A stretch of 12,448 nt of DNA from Deltaproteobacteria bacterium RBG_16_44_11 (GCA_001797845.1 MGQN01000046.1:22712-35159); one strand, 5' to 3'; counted from the stretch's first letter, positions 1 to 6,307 are shown. The notes: a model not told the origin generated them from the letters alone. Translations and numbers: made by a program.

Positions 1-562
1 AATCTTTGGGTTTTATTCTTTTTAATGAGTCGTGTTGATGTTGGTTTAATAACCCAAGTGTTAAGGCCATATGATCAATTAATGTAGTGTAACCAACGCC
101 GAAAAATGACGACAATCGAAAAATATGTATTGGATCAAGCTTCGTGGGATCTAATGCCCGCGTTTTCAGGGCATAGAGAATGCTGGTTTTAGACATTAAG
201 ATATTCGCAGCAAATAAGTCAGCAATGAATTCCTTGGGGTCATATGCATTGCTTATTTTACCAGTTTTTAATTCATCCAAGCACATGCCGTGCCCGAATA
301 CATGATGTCCAAGTTCATGCATACAAGTGAACGCACGTCGGCCTGCGGGACGCTCTGATCCAACAACTATGACTGAGCGTGGTTTGGGAGAATAAATACC
401 TTCTAAGGAAGGGAGTGACAGATATCGAACCTCGCAACCGCACTGTTCTGCGACCCTAATCGTATCGATCGAGGCTCGCTGATCTAGGCCACACTTTATT
501 CTAACGCGCGCAGCATGCGCAGCGGCTGTCAGTATAAGTGGTTTTCGATTATAGCGTTCCAC
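1..562 (-). CDS. ImmA/IrrE-family (M78) zinc metallopeptidase, cut by the left edge
   Basis: This is the last visible gene of the minus-strand operon. The first 187 codons are present and the 3' end lies outside the window. The start is a GTG that overlaps the XRE stop by one base (TAGTG), with AAGGAG seven bases upstream, so translation is probably coupled to the XRE gene. The zinc site HELGH is at residues 82-86. A candidate third ligand, E111, lies in a segment reading EFIADLFAANILM, which matches the usual ImmA 'E..A..FAa.LLM' pattern. In the known family, ImmA/IrrE proteins cleave or inactivate a partner XRE repressor and so derepress mobile-element, stress or toxin genes. The adjacent XRE gene is the likely partner here. 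The family call is secure from the motif; the substrate is inferred. Confidence 0.92.
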   Translation of the reverse strand, partial: MERYNRKPLILTAAAHAARVRIKCGLDQRASIDTIRVAEQCGCEVRYLSLPSLEGIYSPKPRSVIVVGSERPAGRRAFTCMHELGHHVFGHGMCLDELKTGKISNAYDPKEFIADLFAANILMSKTSILYALKTRALDPTKLDPIHIFRLSSFFGVGYTTLIDHMALTLGLLNQHQHDSLKRIKPKD

Positions 563-915
563 TATTTTGCTCCTTCAGATTTCAGCGAAGTCAATAGATC
601 AATGATCTTTTCTATATCTTCTTCTTTGAGACCTTTTGCGTTTCGTGCAGCTAAATAAAGTTCGTCCCTTATTGGATCTACTTGATTCTCGCCTTTGCCT
701 GCAAGCCATTCTAAATCTACAAAATAAAGTTCCGAAAATTTTATTAACTCCTCAGCCGAAACTCGTCGCCTTCCAGCTTCTATTTCCGAAATTGATGGAC
801 GCGGTAGATCGAGTTTGGCCGCAACTTGTGATTGTGATAAGCCTGCGCGATTTCGCGCAATGCTCAATCTTGAACATATGAGATTACGACTTTCATTTGT
901 TTCATTGTTTGTCAT
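562..915 (-). CDS. XRE-family (Cro/CI-type) helix-turn-helix repressor
   Basis: The 117-residue cytoplasmic DNA-binding protein has an XRE helix-turn-helix at about residues 15-70. The recognisable core is LSQSQVAAKLDLPRPSISEIEAGRR, with the Q-x-x-V-A and S-x-I-S-x-I-E-x-G-x-R positions intact. A charged helical tail follows (about residues 80-117) and may mediate dimerisation or be the part recognised by a peptidase partner. An AAGGAT ribosome site precedes the ATG. The gene follows the ACP-like gene by 23 bases and overlaps the ImmA/IrrE gene by one base. It probably represses its own operon through the dyad at 1258-1272 and is relieved by the peptidase. The fold is certain; the regulatory circuit is inferred from gene order. 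Confidence 0.93.
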   Translation of the reverse strand: MTNNETNESRNLICSRLSIARNRAGLSQSQVAAKLDLPRPSISEIEAGRRRVSAEELIKFSELYFVDLEWLAGKGENQVDPIRDELYLAARNAKGLKEEDIEKIIDLLTSLKSEGAK

Positions 916-938
916 AAAACATCCTTAATAATTTATTT

Positions 939-1220
939 TTATTTAAACAGTTGTAAAATTCTATTTACGACATCACCCACAGTTAGGGCATTACTATCTT
1001 TATCGATAAAAAGACTTGGAAATTTAAGCGGGTCTTTGTATCCTAATGAATCAAGGCAATCGCTTGTTACTTCAACACTCATAAGGCTGTCAAAATATTT
1101 TAAATCGCCGATCGGTCTAGTGCTTTCAATAATTTCTTTATTACTATCTTCCATTTCATATTGGGCATCGGTTAGCGCCTTCACTACTACCTGTAAAACT
1201 TTTTCTCTATTTAATTCCAT
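939..1220 (-). CDS. Acyl-carrier-protein-like small protein, first gene of the XRE-ImmA operon
   Basis: This 93-residue protein resembles acyl/peptidyl carrier proteins. It has an N-terminal helix (about 5-24), a loop, then DSL at residues 44-46 at the head of a second helix. That places S45 where the 4'-phosphopantetheine serine sits in ACPs. It ends in TVGDVVNRI, like the 'TVgd.v..i' end of ACP helix IV. A short extra stretch (about 62-74, PLKFPSLFIDKDS) makes it longer than FabD-type ACP. The start has an excellent ribosome site (GGAGGT) and its own promoter. No fatty-acid or polyketide gene is nearby; its neighbours are a repressor and a peptidase. It could be a true modified carrier protein, a metabolic sensor, or an unrelated four-helix protein that converged on the motif. 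The assignment comes from pattern only. Confidence 0.7.
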   Translation of the reverse strand: MELNREKVLQVVVKALTDAQYEMEDSNKEIIESTRPIGDLKYFDSLMSVEVTSDCLDSLGYKDPLKFPSLFIDKDSNALTVGDVVNRILQLFK

Positions 1221-1255
1221 AAATTACCTCCATAGTTCTTAACTAATGTTAGATT

Positions 1256-1284
1256 AACTTACAGCATGTAAGATATTATGTCAA
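1256..1284 (-). promoter_or_regulatory. Sigma70-type promoter of the ACP-like/XRE/ImmA operon
   Basis: On the minus strand there is a perfect -35 TTGACA (1279-1284), a 17-base spacer, and TAAGTT (1256-1261) as the -10. The -10 keeps the three most conserved positions (T, A and final T). It lies about 35 bases upstream of the ACP-like start codon. The operator-like dyad covers its downstream half. Confidence 0.6.
1258..1272. promoter_or_regulatory. Operator-like dyad over the -10 region
   Basis: CTTACA-GCA-TGTAAG is a perfect 6-3-6 inverted repeat inside the promoter spacer and -10. Additional matches lie further out in each arm. The size and placement fit a dimeric XRE repressor blocking RNA polymerase. 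Binding by the XRE protein of this operon is inferred. Confidence 0.55.
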
Positions 1285-1456
1285 ATGGTAATTGTGATTT
1301 TCGAAAATAAATATTTTCTATAAAAATAAGTAATATTTACGAAGACTTAATTGTAGTATTGAACTAAAGTGCTATTCGAATTATTGGATATTCTGAGGTT
1401 ACCATAGAATATCAGGGGGCAGTTGTCCCTAGTTTCTAACAAGTATCGGATCATTT

Positions 1457-1936
1457 CTAGGTCAGCTTCGCTATTAAAAACCCGAGGCCAACAAAACCGC
1501 CAAACCCAAAAATTATGAAGACATAATTAAAACATTGAGAATAACTGTAATGTTTTTTCCAAAATAACCAGGGATCTTGATCGTTTTTTCTACGTGTGTC
1601 GAATTCTTCGCGCGTAAATCTCTTGGCAACATGCGGCACACCATCTGCATCTTCCAACGTTGCCTTTGCCTCAAAGAATTTGAGCGATGCTTCTGCCCCC
1701 TTTATAAGATCGCTATTCCTCTGATCGAGCTTCCAGAAAATGAATGAAAAGAGGATGAGCAGCAGTCCGAATGCAATACCGACATATGGTAAGTCTATCT
1801 CATTTTTGAAGGTCGCAACAAGGCCAGTTGAAAGCAGAGAGGAGATCGCAATATAAAAATTGAATGTGGCTAACCGCTGCCCTGCTTGCATCTGAAAGAA
1901 ATCCCAAGCTTGCTTTCTCAGCTCATCATCAGTCAT
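1457..1936 (-). CDS. Small predicted inner-membrane protein, three hydrophobic helices, function unknown
   Basis: The 159-residue protein has no signal peptide. Hydrophobic segments lie at about 22-43, 50-69 and 138-157. A charged soluble stretch of about 68 residues lies between helix 2 and helix 3. The N-terminus (AWDFFQMQAGQRLATFNFYIAISSLL) has an amphipathic run entering the first helix. The layout of two helices, a cytosolic region and a last helix recalls SLATT-type and RipA-like small membrane proteins, some of which act as membrane effectors beside nucleotide-sensing defence genes. I see no diagnostic motif for either family. The gene lies upstream of, and in line with, the ACP-like/XRE/ImmA operon. 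A separate operon promoter and a 236-base gap argue that it is a distinct transcription unit. The ribosome site before the ATG is weak (AAGAAAG). Confidence 0.8.
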   Translation of the reverse strand: MTDDELRKQAWDFFQMQAGQRLATFNFYIAISSLLSTGLVATFKNEIDLPYVGIAFGLLLILFSFIFWKLDQRNSDLIKGAEASLKFFEAKATLEDADGVPHVAKRFTREEFDTRRKNDQDPWLFWKKHYSYSQCFNYVFIIFGFGGFVGLGFLIAKLT

Positions 1937-1979
1937 ACGCTATATCTTTCTTACTTTGCCACAACTAGTGAATAGCATC

Positions 1980-2349
1980 CTATTTTTTAAATACATTTTT
2001 GAAAAACACATTTAATCACGTGTAAGATATCCCTAGCTTACACGGGATAATTCGGCTAACAAACTTCTATTCGCTTCGCCTTTGAAGTTTGAGTCTCATT
2101 ACCCTCCGCCGTGCGGGATCGTTCAGCTTACCAATTCCGCTGCACTTTGCTTTCGTAATTGGAGTTTCACGAAAACCATGCGCTTAAATATACTCGCAAT
2201 TTTCTTTATTTCAATTCTTTTTTTGCAATAATCAACAGCAGGCATTATCCAAATTTATCTCAAAAATCGTCTTTTACTTCCTTCTTGACCCCTCCTGCTT
2301 CTTTTGCTAGCCTGCAGAGCAGAAACTAACAAAAAAAGGAGGAACTTTT
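1980..2349 (+). repeat. Upstream cassette repeat, copy 1 (hairpin units + AT-rich block + promoter/leader)
   Basis: This fills the gap between the minus-strand genes and the barrel gene. It matches 3341-3708 nearly throughout. Order: an inverted repeat CGTGTAAG/CTTACACG (2019-2044); hairpin unit A with arms CAAACTTC (2060-2067) and GAAGTTTG (2084-2091); hairpin unit B with arms CCAATT (2131-2136) and AATTGG (2157-2162); a very AT-rich block (about 2183-2230); then the promoter and leader with AAAGGAGG before the ATG. Each hairpin unit starts with CGGGAT and ends with GAGTYTCA. Relative to copy 2 it has about 15 extra bases near its left end and lacks about 20 bases in the unit B loop. Confidence 0.85.
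2285..2313 (+). promoter_or_regulatory. Extended -10 promoter of the barrel gene
   Basis: TTGACC (2285-2290), 17 bases, then TAGCCT (2308-2313), preceded by TGC, which gives an extended -10 (TGnTAnnnT). The same elements with the same spacing are conserved at 3646-3674 before a different gene. The predicted leader is about 30 bases and contains the AAAGGAGG ribosome site. Confidence 0.6.
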
Positions 2350-3057
2350 ATGAAAAAGATTGCTTACACCATTTTTGTTCTCTTAATTATATTTTCTTTT
2401 TCATCAATTAGCTTCGCCCAAGAGAAGCAGTACGATACATTAGGTGTTTATGTCGGCCTTGTCGGCGGATATGTGTTCCCCAGCAACATGGGAACAACAA
2501 TTGCAATTGCCGGAGGTCCAACCTTTAATGGTGACACCACCCTGAACAATGGATATCTTTACGGAGCCAAGGTTGGTTGGCTGACACCGTTTACCAAACG
2601 AATTATGGTCATAGAATTTGAATATAATCATGTAACTAACAGGATGGATAAGTTGAAAAACTCAGGCATAGAATCTTCCGATGTGGATATGAGCGGAAAT
2701 GTAAATATGGATGTTTTTATGCTGAATTTACTGGCTCGCTATCCGCAGGGGAGATTTCATCCTTACATTGGAGCCGGCGCAGGATATGCCTTAGTCAAAG
2801 TAGATGATTCTGCGGCCTCGGTCGGAGGATCACTTATACCTGGAGGATATACCGGTGGTTCCGCAGGTGTCTTTGCCTATCAGGGGATGATTGGAATGGA
2901 CTTTGATATCACAAAAAATATTATCATGGGCCTTTCTTATAAGTATCTTGCCACCTCGAAATTTAATTATGACAATTCTTTCAATTACATGCCTGCCACT
3001 ACATCGATGAATTATGGCGCCCACAATATTTTATTGAGTGTTTCTTACTTGTTCTGA
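2350..3057 (+). CDS. Outer-membrane beta-barrel protein (OmpA-like/OMP_b-brl type)
   Basis: The 235-residue protein has a clear Sec signal peptide (MKK, hydrophobic core 5-19, cleavage after SISFA at residue 23). The mature part is built of alternating amphipathic strands such as YVGLVGGYVFP, IMVIEFEYNHV, VFMLNLLARYP, FHPYIGAGAGYALV, MIGMDFDIT, IIMGLSYKYLATSKF and HNILLSVSYLF. It ends in phenylalanine, the usual BAM-recognition C-terminus. Size and the 'hPYiGaGaGya' stretch fit the eight-stranded porin-like family (PF13505 type). No peptidoglycan-binding OmpA domain is present. AAAGGAGG lies just before the ATG and a strong terminator follows. The physiological role is unknown; a structural or small-molecule-binding barrel is likely. 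Confidence 0.9.
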   Translation: MKKIAYTIFVLLIIFSFSSISFAQEKQYDTLGVYVGLVGGYVFPSNMGTTIAIAGGPTFNGDTTLNNGYLYGAKVGWLTPFTKRIMVIEFEYNHVTNRMDKLKNSGIESSDVDMSGNVNMDVFMLNLLARYPQGRFHPYIGAGAGYALVKVDDSAASVGGSLIPGGYTGGSAGVFAYQGMIGMDFDITKNIIMGLSYKYLATSKFNYDNSFNYMPATTSMNYGAHNILLSVSYLF

Positions 3058-3106
3058 TTTTCAAATACATTTTTCGGAAGTCTTTACAGTTTCCTGAATA
3101 TCTTCA

Positions 3107-3144
3107 AAGAGGTGGCTGAAGTAATTTTAGCCACCTCTTATTTT
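3107..3144 (+). terminator. Intrinsic terminator after the barrel gene
   Basis: A perfect 11-bp stem (AAGAGGTGGCT / AGCCACCTCTT) with an 11-base loop is followed by ATTTT, 50 bases after the stop codon. Confidence 0.85.
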
Positions 3145-3328
3145 ACACTTTGATGTTCTGTAGTCTTGGGACATTGTTGAACAGCTGGTAGGTGGCTTCT
3201 GCGACATCCTTCCTGAAAGTGAGCGTTCAGGATTTTTTGCGGACATACTTTCTTTAAAACGGTAATTCTTAGTAACTATTATCAACAAATTTTCGATTTC
3301 AATTAATATGCAGGATTTTTGGTTTAAT
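3145..3328. other. Non-coding stretch with no confident feature
   Basis: This lies between the terminator and the second upstream cassette. Only short ORFs occur. One minus-strand frame ends in a 21-residue run (LTFRKDVAEATYQLFNNVPR...) before a stop, which could be the decayed tail of a lost gene. I could not assign it. The rest is AT-rich and unremarkable. Confidence 0.4.
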
Positions 3329-3708
3329 AGGGACAGCGCCCTGTTTTTTAAACACATTTAATCACGGGTAAAATATCCCTGCTTACACGGGATAATTCGG
3401 CTAACAAACTTCTATTCGCTTCGCTTTTGAAGTTTGAGTCTCATTACCTTCCGCTGTGCGGGATCGTTCAACTTGCCAATTCCGACGCGTGACCTTTAGG
3501 TTATGCACTTTGCTTTCGAAATTGGAGTTTCACGAAAACCATGTGCTTAAATATACTCGCAATTTTCTTTATTTCAATTCTTTTTTTGCACTGATCAATA
3601 GCGGGCATTAACCAAATTTATCTCAAAAAAGTCTTTCTTTCCTTCTTGACCCCTCCTGTTTCCTTTGCTAGCCTGTATGGCAGGAACTATAAAGAAGGGG
3701 GAACTTTT
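3329..3708 (+). repeat. Upstream cassette repeat, copy 2
   Basis: This is the partner of 1980-2349 and lies before an unrelated lipoprotein gene. It begins with a short palindrome AGGGACAGCGCCCT (3329-3342) followed by T-run/AAAC. It then has hairpin unit A (arms CAAACTTC 3405-3412 and GAAGTTTG 3429-3436), unit B (CCAATT/AATTGG), the AT-rich block, the TTGACC/TAGCCT promoter and a G-rich ribosome site. The unit B loop carries a further near-perfect stem, GCGTGACCT/AGGTTATGC, absent from copy 1. Homology continues up to about the start codon and stops where the two proteins differ. Confidence 0.85.
3646..3674 (+). promoter_or_regulatory. Extended -10 promoter of the transglutaminase-like lipoprotein gene
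   Basis: TTGACC (3646-3651), 17 bases, TGC-TAGCCT (-10 at 3669-3674), identical in elements and spacing to 2285-2313. The TTG of the -35 is in frame with the gene and could be misread as a start codon. Confidence 0.6.
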
Positions 3709-5133
3709 ATGAAGATTGACCTCCGTATAACTTTCTTAGTCCTCATGCTCATCGCAGTATTATTCTCCGGTTGCAGTTACATCAAAATTATCAATCCCGA
3801 CTACGATCAGCCAAACATCGGCACTCCTCATGATCTTGTAGTGGCACATACGGGTTGCGGAAATGCCGACGGAAGTTCATTTCGCGCCCAGCTCAACTCT
3901 TTGGATGTCACCTCAGCCTTTCGGTATGACAGAAGTAATGAAAAATGGACGGCAACACGATACAACCTGCCACTGGGCCGCAATACTCTTTCTGTTTCCG
4001 CCGATGTGAGCGTAAGCGGCTGGTGCGTCCGGGATGATACGGACAGCCATACATTTACCGTTGTCACCGATTGCCCTCCGGAATCTTATTGCGCGTATTT
4101 TTACGATAATCCCTTGGTAGCCAACGCCACTATTAATGCCCTTGACGCAACAACACTCGACTATTTCTGGGAATATATCGATCAGCTCGAAGAAACAGAA
4201 GAAATCACCATTGCCGAGCCGGCGGCATCGCGCGCCTGCGTTGAACCCGCATCATGTCCGTCAATCGTGCTTACGGATACTGAACTAAAAAGGATTCACG
4301 CGGCTAAATGCGCTCACGCCGTCTGGCTGGATAAGAACAGAAGGGTAAACTGGCGATTGCATGATTTTAACGAGGAGGATTTGCGGGGTTTGTTCGCCAA
4401 AGAACTGCTTTTCGACGGACGCAGTAACGACAGCTTTTTTTGGATTGTTGATTATTCACCCTCGGAAGCTTACAGCTATGCGGCAGATAATGATCTCATC
4501 GGCCCCAGCATTATAAGTACCGTTAATCTCGTCCTCAACGATTTGCGCACTACCGATACACATAATGGTTTTCTGCACGGCGTTCGCGGGTATGATGGTG
4601 ACCTCGTGGATACAGCATGCACACTTTATAACGCGTTGACGGTGTGTTTACCGCGGTCAACCGGATGTACCCGAATATCGCGTGTAGGGTGTCAGAGCAT
4701 GGCCAGAATTACCATCGGTTTGCTGAGAAGCCTCAACATTCCGGGAGAAATAACATCCCACGCGGAATGGTATGAGGTAAACCATTCGTCAGCCGTTTGG
4801 CCGGCCCTGCAGCGTGTCATGCCGCACGGGGACGATATCTACGGCGCAGATTTAAGAATGACACCTACTGAAGAGTTTTTGGTTCCATTTTCTTTCTACG
4901 AAAGTTCCGCGAACACGGCAGTCTGCGGAACAAATAAAGATTGCCTTTCGCACCGACATCGGGCACTGCTCGCTGCCAGATATCCCGCCCAATGGGTGCG
5001 CGATCGCTGTTGTAATCCGGCACCTTATGGTGATACTTCATGCGCAGCATATTTGCGTGAAAGCTACAGCGCGTATTTAACGGCAGATGAAATGACAGCG
5101 GCGATAACGACATTCACCAGTCTGTGTCCGTAA
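3709..5133 (+). CDS. Exported lipoprotein with a transglutaminase-like cysteine-protease fold
   Basis: The ATG at 3709 is chosen because it follows AAGGGGG and opens a proper lipoprotein signal: hydrophobic core and lipobox LFSGC with C22. The protein is 474 residues. Residues ~40-130 look like a bacterial Ig-type domain (SFRAQLNSLDVTSAF, LPLGRNTLSVSADV). The C-terminal half contains GCQSMARITIGLLRSLNIPG with C328, NHSSAVW with H359, and HGDDIYGADL with D375/D376 or D381. The order and spacing of Cys-His-Asp, and the 'LLRsLnIPg' helix after the cysteine, are those of transglutaminase-like proteins (protease, peptidoglycan or amide hydrolase activities). About a dozen more cysteines suggest disulfides in the periplasm. 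The substrate is unknown. The call is from motif spacing, so moderate. Its promoter region is a repeat of the one before the barrel gene. Confidence 0.75.
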   Translation: MKIDLRITFLVLMLIAVLFSGCSYIKIINPDYDQPNIGTPHDLVVAHTGCGNADGSSFRAQLNSLDVTSAFRYDRSNEKWTATRYNLPLGRNTLSVSADVSVSGWCVRDDTDSHTFTVVTDCPPESYCAYFYDNPLVANATINALDATTLDYFWEYIDQLEETEEITIAEPAASRACVEPASCPSIVLTDTELKRIHAAKCAHAVWLDKNRRVNWRLHDFNEEDLRGLFAKELLFDGRSNDSFFWIVDYSPSEAYSYAADNDLIGPSIISTVNLVLNDLRTTDTHNGFLHGVRGYDGDLVDTACTLYNALTVCLPRSTGCTRISRVGCQSMARITIGLLRSLNIPGEITSHAEWYEVNHSSAVWPALQRVMPHGDDIYGADLRMTPTEEFLVPFSFYESSANTAVCGTNKDCLSHRHRALLAARYPAQWVRDRCCNPAPYGDTSCAAYLRESYSAYLTADEMTAAITTFTSLCP

Positions 5134-5243
5134 TCGGTGTTTGGGCCGATATTTGAACATCTAACTGGTGTAAACTCAGGTATTAACTTCTTCCTGTAAC
5201 AAACAGATTATCATCCTTGTCGAGCATGCAGGACTTCAATCCT

Positions 5244-5384
5244 TAATCACGGGTATAAACTCCAAAGCTGCTTTGAAAACAGACTGCACAGTAAGCTGCG
5301 GAGTGTTATACCCTCCGCGTGGCGGGATTAATTCAGCTAACAAATTCCGATATGTTTCGCTATCGGAATTTGAGTTTCATTAAT
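5244..5384 (+). repeat. Solitary hairpin unit of the upstream-repeat family
   Basis: This occupies the 432-base gap before the next gene. It shares TTAATCACGGGTA and CGGGATTAATTCAGCTAACAA with the cassettes at 1980 and 3329. It contains a perfect 12-bp stem CAAATTCCGATA (5341-5352)/TATCGGAATTTG (5361-5372) with loop TGTTTCGC, then GAGTTTCATTAA. A second stem GCGGAG (5298-5303)/CTCCGC (5313-5318) lies upstream. The AT-rich block and the promoter of the full cassettes are missing. The flanks 5134-5243 and 5385-5443 show nothing I can name. Confidence 0.75.
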
Positions 5385-5443
5385 AAATACGATTCACGCT
5401 AGATGACAAACATCCGTGCTTAATATTTCGTGTCAGTATTTAA

Positions 5444-5472
5444 TTGACATAAGACTCACAGTTTTATAGAAG
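5444..5472 (+). promoter_or_regulatory. Candidate promoter of the DUF4136-like lipoprotein gene
   Basis: A perfect -35 TTGACA (5444-5449) is followed after 17 bases by TAGAAG (5467-5472), four of six matches to a -10 box. It lies about 95 bases upstream of the ATG in AT-rich DNA, so other -10 choices are possible. Confidence 0.4.
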
Positions 5473-5565
5473 TAATATTCTATATCTCAAATTATGAGTT
5501 GTTTAGGTTATTATACAAGATACATATAAACATTGTTAGCTTGAAATAAATGAAAAGGAGATAAT

Positions 5566-6255
5566 ATGAACAGATTCAAAGGTTGTGGACTATCTATCAT
5601 CTTTGTTGGTATAATTTCTTCACTAATAATAAGCGGATGTGTCACGACGCCATCAACACCTCAAACACCTCCTGATCCAAGAATGCTTGCAGCTGGTGCC
5701 TTTATAGCGGTGAAGATTAATTCGTTTGCCGCTGCCGACGCGCAGTCAAAGGGCAAAATTTACTTCATAACATCAGCTATTCAAAATGTCAGCGCTGATG
5801 ATTTGGAATTTCAGGAAATTGCCAGATACTTAGAAAATTCCCTGCATGAAAAAGGATATTTACGCACAAACAATATAAAAGGCGCGAATTTGCTTATTCG
5901 TTTGGGTTATGGGATAGGAAACCCGCAGACAAGTTCCGAGACCGTCGTAACTTCTACAGGATATAGCTATCCTGTTGGATGGATGTGGTATACTGTGCCT
6001 CCGCAAACACAGACAGTCCGCAATACAACCTATATGAGAAGTTTGACGGTAGAAGCATACGATTTGAAAGATCCAAAAACAAAGTCACAACTTTGGAAAA
6101 CTACCGTGCAAAGCGAAGGGACGTTATCAGATTTGCGCATTGTACTTGCTTATATGATTGCCGCTTCAATGGTAGAGATTGGTACGAACACAGGACAGCA
6201 GAAAGATGTTAAAATTGGTGGGCATCATCCAAACATCCGGTATATTTTTAAATAA
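5566..6255 (+). CDS. Lipoprotein, DUF4136-like
   Basis: The 229-residue protein has a lipoprotein signal peptide (positive start, hydrophobic core 9-22, lipobox ISGC with C25). The ATG is preceded by AAGGAG. After a Pro/Thr-rich linker (26-40) the domain has an early strand, a helix (EIARYLENSLHEKGY), then GANLLIRLGYGIG, a Tyr/Trp-rich stretch (YSYPVGWMWYTVP) and a late SLTVEAYDLKDPKTKSQLWK. This order resembles the DUF4136 pattern: 'aaie..L..kGy', 'aDllv.y', 'ygwg', 'l.idl.D..t..lvW.g'. The family has no established biochemical role. It is probably anchored at the outer membrane facing the periplasm. It sits alone, with its own promoter region and a strong terminator. Confidence 0.72.
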   Translation: MNRFKGCGLSIIFVGIISSLIISGCVTTPSTPQTPPDPRMLAAGAFIAVKINSFAAADAQSKGKIYFITSAIQNVSADDLEFQEIARYLENSLHEKGYLRTNNIKGANLLIRLGYGIGNPQTSSETVVTSTGYSYPVGWMWYTVPPQTQTVRNTTYMRSLTVEAYDLKDPKTKSQLWKTTVQSEGTLSDLRIVLAYMIAASMVEIGTNTGQQKDVKIGGHHPNIRYIFK

Positions 6256-6277
6256 ATCTAAGGCTAATAATTCACTC

Positions 6278-6307
6278 GTGCGGCAGGCAATCGCCTGCCG
6301 CACTTTT
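6278..6307 (+). terminator. Intrinsic terminator after the DUF4136-like gene
   Basis: A perfect GC-rich 11-bp stem GTGCGGCAGGC/GCCTGCCGCAC with a 4-base loop is followed by TTTT, 22 bases after the stop codon. Confidence 0.85.

Noticed and set aside
1387..1413. Hairpin GATATTCT/AGAATATC as terminator of the 159-residue membrane protein gene
   Set aside because: The 8-bp stem is AT-rich and no T-run follows on the minus strand, so it is not supportable as an intrinsic terminator.
3165..3235. Possible C-terminal remnant of a transposase (minus strand, FRKDVAEATYQLFNNV)
   Set aside because: Only about 21 residues are open before frame breaks, with no transposase motif and no inverted ends.
3127..3357. 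76-residue minus-strand ORF after the barrel gene
   Set aside because: It overlaps the terminator and the left edge of the repeat copy and has a low-complexity Ser/Lys composition with no ribosome site. At most it covers a decayed gene tail.
5133..5150. Hairpin ATCGG/CCGAT after the transglutaminase-like gene
   Set aside because: The stem is five pairs with an eight-base loop and a poor T-run, too weak to call.
2041..5384. Hairpin units as integron attC sites in a cassette array
   Set aside because: The left side GGCTAAC is close to RYYYAAC, but the opposite GTTRRRY is missing. The units lie far upstream of genes and not just after stops, and no integrase is present.
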